Part shown: piece after piece, positions 52,201 to 61,200 of the stretch
Position numbering within the stretch: position 1 is the first letter of the stretch
Layout of the letters: each line of letters opens with the position of its first letter
Translations under genes and position numbers: made by a program
Source: Sympetrum striolatum
Taxonomy: Eukaryota; Arthropoda; Insecta; Odonata; Libellulidae
NCBI GenBank assembly: GCA_947579665.1
Contig: OX388349.1
Coordinates: 72,606,841-72,670,840, forward strand
Direction: 5' to 3'
DNA length: 64,000 nt
Notes under the pieces: generated by a model
What the model was told of the DNA's origin: nothing
The model's input: the letters and a program-made list of their open reading frames with translations, nothing else
The model's database searches: none

Positions 52201-55200
52201 TTAATACATTCTAATACATTTTTAATAAATGATTTACCCTAAGGTATTTATGATTAAATCATTTGCATATTTTATTCATTCAAATTTCTGGAAACTAATT
52301 TAAAAGTGTGAAATTATTATTTGAATCATTTTGTTTCGCTTAATGTCAAGTTTTGTCAACCCCCAGTGGGTTGCTAAAAATCAATTACTTTTATAGTTAT
52401 TACCAATGGGTATTTTTACACAGTTTATCTTTAACCTATTCGCTATCATGTTCAATGCTTACAATTCCTTAACAGATATTTCTTTATTGTCCTTATCAAA
52501 TGGATCAATCAGGATCTATTGGTGTTTACCTATTGAAAAAGTCTGAATCATTTTTGGCATAGTCATCCTACTTGGAAAATTAGTAGCTAGTCATAGTAAA
52601 TTGGTGATAATGAATATTTTTCACTGATAAGAAATCTAAATTTCAAATCTTGCTCATAGTATTTTATATACTCTTTTTGCTGATGTGTAAGAATTATTGA
52701 ATTTTTTTATTTTTAGTAATTGTAAGATTTGTAGGTGATGAAGTGAGTAATTACACACTTCATCACACCCACGCCTAAATTCTTGTCGTCTGAAAGAGAA
52801 GAAAGTAAAAATTCCCAAGTTTTTAAATTGAAACTTGTAATTATCTGAAAATATCATCATCTATTACATATTATCCTTCAAGTACTTAATACATTTAGAT
52901 CTAATATCTCTCAATGTATAAATTTGACATTGAAGTCTTTAAGAATTAGTATCCATTTACCATTTCCTTTTTTATGTTCATTTTACTTATTCTTTATTGC
53001 CATAATTTGGTTTAAAGCAACTGAATAATAGTTGACTTTTATTTATTGTTGATAGAATAAAATCGTGACCTTTGCATGTGATCAGATATCTAATGTTATA
53101 TACAAGGGTTGATCGGAGAGTAACGCACAATAAGTTTTTTCTCAAAAAGTTTAATATGCACCGAAACCAAACAAATCACAAATTAACTTAAATCTTTGAC
53201 CTACTGTTCTACATAGTCACCAATTTTCTGAACACATTTCTCCCATCGTGGTACCAGTTTCAATATGCCATGTTCGTAGAAGTCCGTTTGTTGGGAGTAT
53301 AGCCATCTGCGGACTGCTGATTTCACTTCCGCATCTGATGCAAAGTGTTGGCTGGCCAGGAATTTCTTCATGGGACCAAACAGATGAAAGTCGGACATTG
53401 CTACGGTCCAGACAGTTGTCCCCATACACTAGAGGTCTGCATGGACCGAAAATTTTAACCCAAGCCCGGCCCGTCAGTTGTTGAGCCAGAGCCTGGCCCG
53501 AACGTAGGAAAAAATTTTCGGGCCCGGCCCGAACGTAGAAACAGTACATTTATTTCACTTCTTCAGCAATGCCAAAATATATAGAAACTAAATTAAGTGA
53601 AAATTAATCAATGATTTCTTATTTTTTTGTCTTAGAAGTTTTAATTTATTTTGTAAGTGATTGTACTGAATAAATGATAAATAAAGTAAAAAATTTTAGC
53701 AAGTAAATGATAATTTGTTCTGAAATAAGGACAGTAATTTCATGTCATGAGGGTCTTTAGCGAAAAAAGTTGTCAAACATATGTCCAGGGGCCTTATATG
53801 AAAAAACATATCACTTCATAAGTATCTACATTGCAGTAATTTACATTGTATGATAAGGCTGGTGGTCGCACAAAGGCTCCGTCGTATGCTAATTACATAA
53901 TAAACACTTATCTGAAATGCCTAGTAGAAACGTTTCAGTTAATAGATTCTATATTTCTACTCATGAAATAAAATTCCAATATTAGCAGTATACGTTGCTA
54001 TAAATAAGGTTAGGTTGCTAGTGACGCTTTAAAATATTGTTCTCCCTTCTATCGGGTTGATCTACACTATCTAATCTAACGGTGAAAACCTTAACTATTG
54101 ATTCAACAATCACTGTGGCTATCCATGAGAATTTTTTTGTTTACAACCTCTAACATTCCCGGAATATTTCATTTATTTCATCACTATTCTCGCAATTCAA
54201 ATAAAAAGCAATATTCCACGACTGAAATAAAAGTATTCGTTCAAATTCATTTCTTTTGGTACTTCTCTCGACTTCGTACGACTTCTTTTACTAATTTAAT
54301 ATTGCAAAATAAACAAACCCTGCATGCGATAAAAATTAGATTTACGTGCAAACCTTATGGAAAATTATTCATGGGCCCAGGCCTGGCCCAAGCCCGATTA
54401 ACTGCCTGCTTACCAGGCCAGAGCTCGAAAGACGTCCTGCTTACCCGGCCCGAGCCCGGCCCATGCAGACCTCTACCATACACGCCACGCATGTTCCTGT
54501 GAATGCCCTTTGGCCCACAAATATCGAACTACACTTTGCTACTCTTCACACGCGGACAACAGTAACATGCACGCCATGTTTGTTTCATAGTTCAGGCTTC
54601 TTTTGCTAGAGCTGCACATGAAAACAAAATACCCTCTATAGTGCAAACTTCAAACTATATCGTTGTGAAATTTCAACATTCCAGCTGCAATACCAGGGGA
54701 GAAAAAAAATGTGTGTTACTTTCTGATCAACCCTCGTATATTTGAATTTAGAGGAAAATGAATCCTGCATGCATTTTCTTTTTATTTTAGATTTCTTATC
54801 CATGAGTATCTAATAAACATGTTTGTGAACACTTACACCTTCTGGTAGTGTACCATGAGTGACTTTTTGAAATGTGTATGCTCTATTTAGTGCAAGAAAT
54901 ATTGCTTCCGAAGGAGAATATTGATGTTCAACCATTTTTTTTAGGATCTTGCTCACCAACTTTACACTAACGAAAACCCAAATCCTCAGCCATACGTTCA
55001 GAAAATTTTAAAGCCTCCTGATGGAGCATTTGCTAGGATACACCAACCCCCTTTGCCTGTAATTGATTGTACCCAAGTACAAGCAATAATTGACGAAGGA
55101 CTTGCTAAGAACAATTTAAAATCAAGGTAGGTGGCTTTTATACTTTATTGGGTGGTATGAATAATACCCAAAATTCGTGTATAATTAAGATTAGTTTCCA

Positions 55201-58200
55201 GCAAAAGCATGTTGTAATTGTATTATTAAAAATCTGAGTTAAAGTGATCAGCTGCACTTTCAGTAATGCTCTAGCACCAGACATTTATTTAGTAAAACAT
55301 TAATTTATAAGCTGTAATTAACCAGATATTTATCATATATTTTTATAGTAGTTAAGATAAGTCTTTTGATGGATATATTTTTAGTAATATGATATCACAC
55401 CATGTTTTAAAATTAGCTCTTTTTTCTAATATGATGTATATGGTCTGTGATTTTTTCCATTAATTTTTTGTGAATACATTATTTGCCGATTATAAGCTGC
55501 ATACTTCTTCAGTACTCCAGTGTAGAAATTATTTAAAAAATAGGTTTGTTGGTAGTGCATATGAGTACTTTGGAAAATAAATATCTACATAATATGTACC
55601 TCTTATATACCCATACATAAATGTATTCATCTTAAAACTGATAGCAAATTTCCTTACCATTGTAAATAATGATTTTTGCACACAGATTTTGTATTTTTAT
55701 TGCATGTGTCATTTTTGGAACCCATTTGTTGGTAAAATAAATTTTTGTATTTTTTTTGAGAGAATATCATCCGAAAATCCCTCTTAATTATTATAATACC
55801 AGATTATCATTAAATATTCTCTTTATTCTTGCTGCTTTTGTTAGTGGTGGTGATCTTGGCTGGTAAGGATGTTACCTAAACATTACTGGATGGCATGTAT
55901 GTCTTGGATCAATGTCTTTTTGGAATTTTTAATGTTGTTGCTTTTTAAATGTTGTATTAGGTATGCTGTGAATTGCGTCTGTTGTATTAGCAACTTAGAT
56001 TGATTAGTTATCATTAACTTTGTTACGGTGTAAAGAAGTGTTTAATTGGTAGAATTTGATTCCTAGGGAAATTCTAATCTTATTCTATCCAATCTGATAG
56101 GCTTGCTTCAATGAGGCCTGCTCAACCTCGAATAGTTCCAATGGGTCCACATATATCCAGTATTCATGACAGTCGAAATATTGTCAGCAATTCTGCTAGA
56201 AGGCTTGAGGTTGGTCAAAATGTCACTTGATTACAGATTAACTAATTTAAAATTTACATCAAGATAAATTTTAGAACTTTTTGATCCCTTAGTGAATTAA
56301 GAAATACAATATGGACGTGTTATTAAATTAGAGGTTTGAAATACTTTTTAAGCCGCTCTACATGCAGCCAAGAGCTTGGGAAGGTTAGTTGGAGAAAGTT
56401 GGGTTTTTCAGTGTTCTTGCTGTTTTCCTACAACTAGTTACAGCAAATGGCACTAATGGCTTAAGAAGTATTTAAACCTCTTTCACTTTATGTAGCTTGT
56501 TGAAATTTTTTTAGAATTTAAGATGGAATTATTTTCTTGCTGTTGATCAAGATACTATATTAACCTGATTAATTCTCTACGTTTTTCTTAAAGGTCCTTA
56601 GAAACTGTATAAACTGCATCTTTGAAAATAAAATATCTGATGCACGGAAGACGTTTCCTGCAGTTCTTCGAGCATTGAAATCAAAGCAGGCGAGACTTGC
56701 TCTTTGTTCCGAGTTGGCAGCTCATGTAATAGGCAACAAAGCAATGTTGGAACACCAGCAGTTTGATCTGGTTGTGAGGCTGATGAACTGTGCTCTGCAG
56801 GCAAGTTATTTTTATCTTTCATTCCTACATGAAACTATTGTTAAAATGAATTAATATCATAGACCTATCTGTATTTAAATATTAATTAATTTAATAAGTA
56901 GTTTCTCAAGCAAGAGATTTTTAATTGAAATATGATTATTATTAGAAAACTAGCTATTAAATGAAGTTGTGTTCTAATTTTTAAATTTCTTGGCTTAATG
57001 TTTCTGAGGAGAACAGTGACAGAATATCTAATTATTTCCTGGATGGAGAAGAAATAGCTTAATCTCAATTCCACAGAAAATGTTTTATTATAAATGACTG
57101 ATAGGGATTACATAGTTTGGGTAAAACACTTTCTAATATTAAAGATAAAGTTGACCCTTCTTTAAAATCAGGTATTTATAAATTAATTTGTCAAGATTGT
57201 GGGTCTGTTTACATAGGTCAAACTGGCAGGCATTTACGCACACGTATCAAGGAACACAAGCAATGTTTTTAAAAATGGTTCCCATGCTTCACATTTCTCT
57301 ATGCATTTACTCCAGCTATTTATCACCAGCACTCCTCAGAATTTCAACCCCACTTAATCCATTTACCAAAGGGTCCTAAATTAGATATTTTTGAACAGGC
57401 AAAAATTCTTCACCATTAAAGAAGCAAATTTGTTCTCACTAATGTCCACCAATTCTTTGCCACCTCCCCCATGCTGTCACTTGTCAACCTGCTTCCTCCT
57501 ATCCCTCAACCCTCCACTACCCCTTCATCCTTACCACTCCCTTCCCCTTAACTCTGTTGTTGTATAAATACTCTAACAATTTCTGTGTCTGTACCTGAAG
57601 ATGACTAGTTCTTAGTCGAAACCGGTCGTTTATAATAAAAACATTCTGTGGAATTGAGACTAAGCTTTTTCTTCTCCTTCCTTGATGGAGTTCCACAAAG
57701 TTACAGCTATTTCGATTGACTAATTATTTCCTGTAATAAAAGAAAACCTCTGAGTAGAACAGAAAGAAAAGTGAAACTATATGAACCTTTATTCCTGTGA
57801 TGATGAACATAAATGTATTATTTAATTCACTACTACAAATGCATCTCGTGGGAATGATTTTGAAGGGTTATGACAGGGTCACCCAATAATATGAGAATAT
57901 TCATCTTATCTGTTTAGCCTCTATGCGATTGCATTCTTTAAGTAACACCCCATTTGTGATGGTATTGTTCCTTTGTTATTGCTTTTTATTTCCTTCTTGT
58001 ATTAGTGAATACAAACTAATTGAAGCAGTTAAGTGATTTCATTAATTTAGAATTATTATCATCAGATAAAATATGCCATATTTACTCAACCATAACGCAC
58101 ATTATTTTGGGTCCTTTTTTGGCTCAAAAATCAGTATAAGCTTTAGAATTAATGTCATGTTAGATTTGTGCACAAATATACTTGTGCACAATTTTCTTAG

Positions 58201-61200
58201 CTCATGGCCGCTGAATCCTCCAATTACCATGATTCCATTTAACTCGTCAAACATTACACTCCTGAACTATGTTTTGACTGTAAAGCCTGTGCAGACTACA
58301 GATTAAACTGCCACCTGATGGTGTTTAATTAAAAGGAAACTGGCTAGTCATGCAGCCCTGTAAAATGTTTTAATTAGTCGATTTTAAGTTGATTAATGTT
58401 TGCACTTTCTAAAGAGTTTTGGCATGAACAAGTACCTGTATTTCATACACATACTGCATGATTGCATATCTAGCAAATGATTTTTCTATTTCCAAGGCTA
58501 AATTTTTGGAGTGTGCATTACATTTGGTGGCATGTTATTTTCAAGTAAATTCCAGATATTTGGATGTGGAAGACGTTAATCTCTTTCAAGAATTGATGTA
58601 TCAATTTTTTCTACGCAGGACGATTCCGCAATGGATGAAAATGGTGTAGCAGCTGCTCTTCTTCCTCTGGCTACTGCTTTTTGCAGAAAGCTCTGCACAG
58701 GAGTTATACAGTTTGCTTACACATGCATTCAGGTAAATACCTGTCACTCATCTTTGTAATTTTATGGTAATATTACTTACTTGTTAGTCCTTTCTTTTTA
58801 TTATGCATTCAGTTAACTTTATACTGTATTTTCACTGATAAATTGTTTTTTTTTTTGCTTTAAAAAATCATCTTAGTAAATTATAGTGAAATTATTTGTG
58901 CTTTAGAAGAAAAAAATTAACAGAAAATAACTTATATTTCAGTTTCATCATAGAAATTTTCTCGTAAATGTATACGATTTTCATAAAAATTTTCATTTAT
59001 CTTCATTTGAAGTATCGTTTTTTAATCAAATTTCAAATAAACTGTTAGAAGTCCTACTTTTGCATAATTTTAATTCATAAATTCTCTTATTAACTTTAAA
59101 TACCTTATTAGTTATAAAAATTATTACGGGAAGAAATAAACTTGACCAATGTAGCCAATTATTCTGTCTTAGAAGTTAGGGTTTGTTGAGTTTAATTACA
59201 AAATTTCCTTTAAACAATTTTTAATGATAAGTATTTGTACTACTTCTTAGTGATACAGAAATTGTAATGAAGTTATAACTTTTTTATTAAACAATGTATT
59301 ATTCTCATTTATACAGTGCTATACTAAGGAAATCTAATGTTTTATTAAACTTGATTAAGGTGTATTGTATGGCCTCAAGTATCCATTTATGTTGATTTTT
59401 GTTTTAACTATATAAAAACTGGTTATTGTATGCCTAAAATTTGATTTTAAATGATGAGGTTTTTTTATGTTTCGTTTATTAAAATAGGATCATCCGGTGT
59501 GGCAGAACCAACAGTTCTGGGAAGCAGCTTTTTACCTGGATGTTCAGAAGGATATAAAAGCATTGTACTTGCCCCGTCCCTCTGAAATAGCGACTAGTCC
59601 TACAGGGCGCTTGGGAGCTGGATTCCCACGCTCTGATGGACAGTACTCTCATCATCACCACCACCACCACCATTATAGCTACCAACCTCCATCCTTAAGT
59701 CCTGTTAGTCCAAGAGAGGTTAGTGATTTGCGTTATCTGAAAAAATGAATTTGCTTCCTTGAAGAATTTTTTTGACAAGTTGAAATATTAATTGTAGTTT
59801 TTCTAATAATATTCTGTAATCTAGGTCAAAAAGGATCATCCTGATTTCATTAAATAAATTGCTTTTCATTCATAGTATATCCAATTTTTTTAGGGATAGT
59901 TTTGTTCAATCATCTAACATTTAGTAGTAGTAAAAGGACATAGATCAGTTTCTGTCAAATTTATAATCATTTGCCCAGTTCTGTGAAAAATGAGGACAAT
60001 TCAGGGCTTTAAAATTATTTTAACGATTTGCTACCTCAATTTATTATCTGTTTCTATTGATGGAAGCATTTCAAACCTTTGACCACACTCAGCATTGTAG
60101 TAAAATTGTAGTTTGTGACCTTTATCTAAAGTGATCTGTATATGTTTACATGGACCTATCTTGTATCCTCTGTAATGATCCTTACCACTAGTTATTATTA
60201 TCACCAATAAAATTTTGCTCCTCAGGTTAAAGAATTTCCCTGGAAAGATCGCAGGTCTGGATATCTAAGGCCACAAGAACCATCTGCCCTGGAAATAGCT
60301 GCTGAGCAGATGAGAATATGGCCAAATTTAGACCCTGGTAACTGTTATTATTTATAAGAATGTAATTACTTGAATGTATGTAATACCATATTTACTCAAA
60401 AATAACACTCCATAGAATGTAATGTGCACCACAAAATCCAATCATTGGAAATTGAAATATCATTTACCCATAAGAAATAAGGTCACCATTTGCAGCACCG
60501 TATATGTGCTTACTATGCATGAATCCATTGATTTATATATATATTTATACACGTATTAACTGTGAATACAAAGTGCAGGTTGTCATGTATGCCAAAAATC
60601 CTCTGTAAGTGAGCATGTCAACCGATTCAAAATCTGTCATTTATAAGGTTTGATGGGCTAACCAGTTCCCTTTCAATTAAAAACTATCAGCTGACAGTTT
60701 TGTCTGTAGTCTTCGAAAGCCCATTGATGGAATGTTTCTTGAGTTACTTGAAACCAGGGTGAGCAGAGGATGTAGCCATTGCTGCTATATGGGACATGTG
60801 CCCAAATCTAATGTGCCATCGATTCTAACCTGCACTCCAATTTTTTATACAAAACAGGACCCAAAGGGTGTGTGTCATTTATGAGTAAATATGGTACATT
60901 AAAAATTCTAAATCTCAATTTATGGATATTATCCATAGCTTGAAAACACCCTCTTAAAAGAGGGGCATGATAAACCTGCATAAACCTGAGAATAATAACT
61001 AAAAGATCTCTTCAAATATTTCATTTCCAACTTAAATTGGACCATATCCTCACTTGAGTTTTAATTCATCATTATTAAACTCTTCCTATGGAAGGTTGTG
61101 GTTCCTGTTATTCTGTGGCTTTTAAATAATTGAGTTACCCAATATTTATCTCACAGGATTGCCATTTTATCTTTCTTGCTTAATTGGGTTACAATTAGCA

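Larger units (their letters stand above)
53103..54736 (-). mobile_element. mariner-family deletion derivative in Sbf intron 8
   Basis: The ends are inverted repeats of about 27 bases: left CAAGGGTTGATCGGAGAGTA, right (reverse complement) CGAGGGTTGATCAGAAAGTA, both continuing into AAC-CACA. TA dinucleotides at 53101-53102 and 54737-54738 are the expected mariner target duplication. Leaving out the nested hAT element and its duplication, the mariner part is about 580 bp against a usual 1.2-1.3 kb. Only the C-terminal part of the transposase survives (minus strand, 53201-53425), so this is a non-autonomous relic. It lies antisense within the intron. Confidence 0.9.
57042..57719 (+). mobile_element. 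5'-truncated Penelope-like element with inverted 5' fragment
   Basis: The insert is flanked by an exact 14-bp direct repeat, CTAATTATTTCCTG (57028-57041 and 57720-57733). It holds the C-terminal GIY-YIG endonuclease segment of a Penelope-like retroelement (57111-57272), a frameshifted remainder ending near [11 protein letters not shown], a pyrimidine-rich non-coding stretch, a hammerhead-like core (57595-57627) and a 3' tail. The first 53 bases (57042-57094) are an inverted copy of the tail region at about 57632-57692. Inverted terminal pieces with a variable-length duplication are typical of Penelope elements. The reverse-transcriptase domain is absent. Confidence 0.88.
56801..58618 (+). other. 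Sbf intron 11, GC-AG type
   Basis: The donor CAG|GCAAGT and acceptor TACGCAG give a GC-AG intron of 1.8 kb. It carries a Penelope-like insertion at 57042-57719 and a MITE fragment at about 58076-58420. Confidence 0.85.

Noticed and set aside
52735..52770. Small hairpin GATGAAGTG / CACTTCATC
   Set aside because: A nine-pair stem in intron 8 is not unusual for this length of sequence.
54098..54502. 134-codon ORF
   Set aside because: Lies inside the hAT element and runs across its terminal repeat into the mariner relic. It does not look like a transposase.
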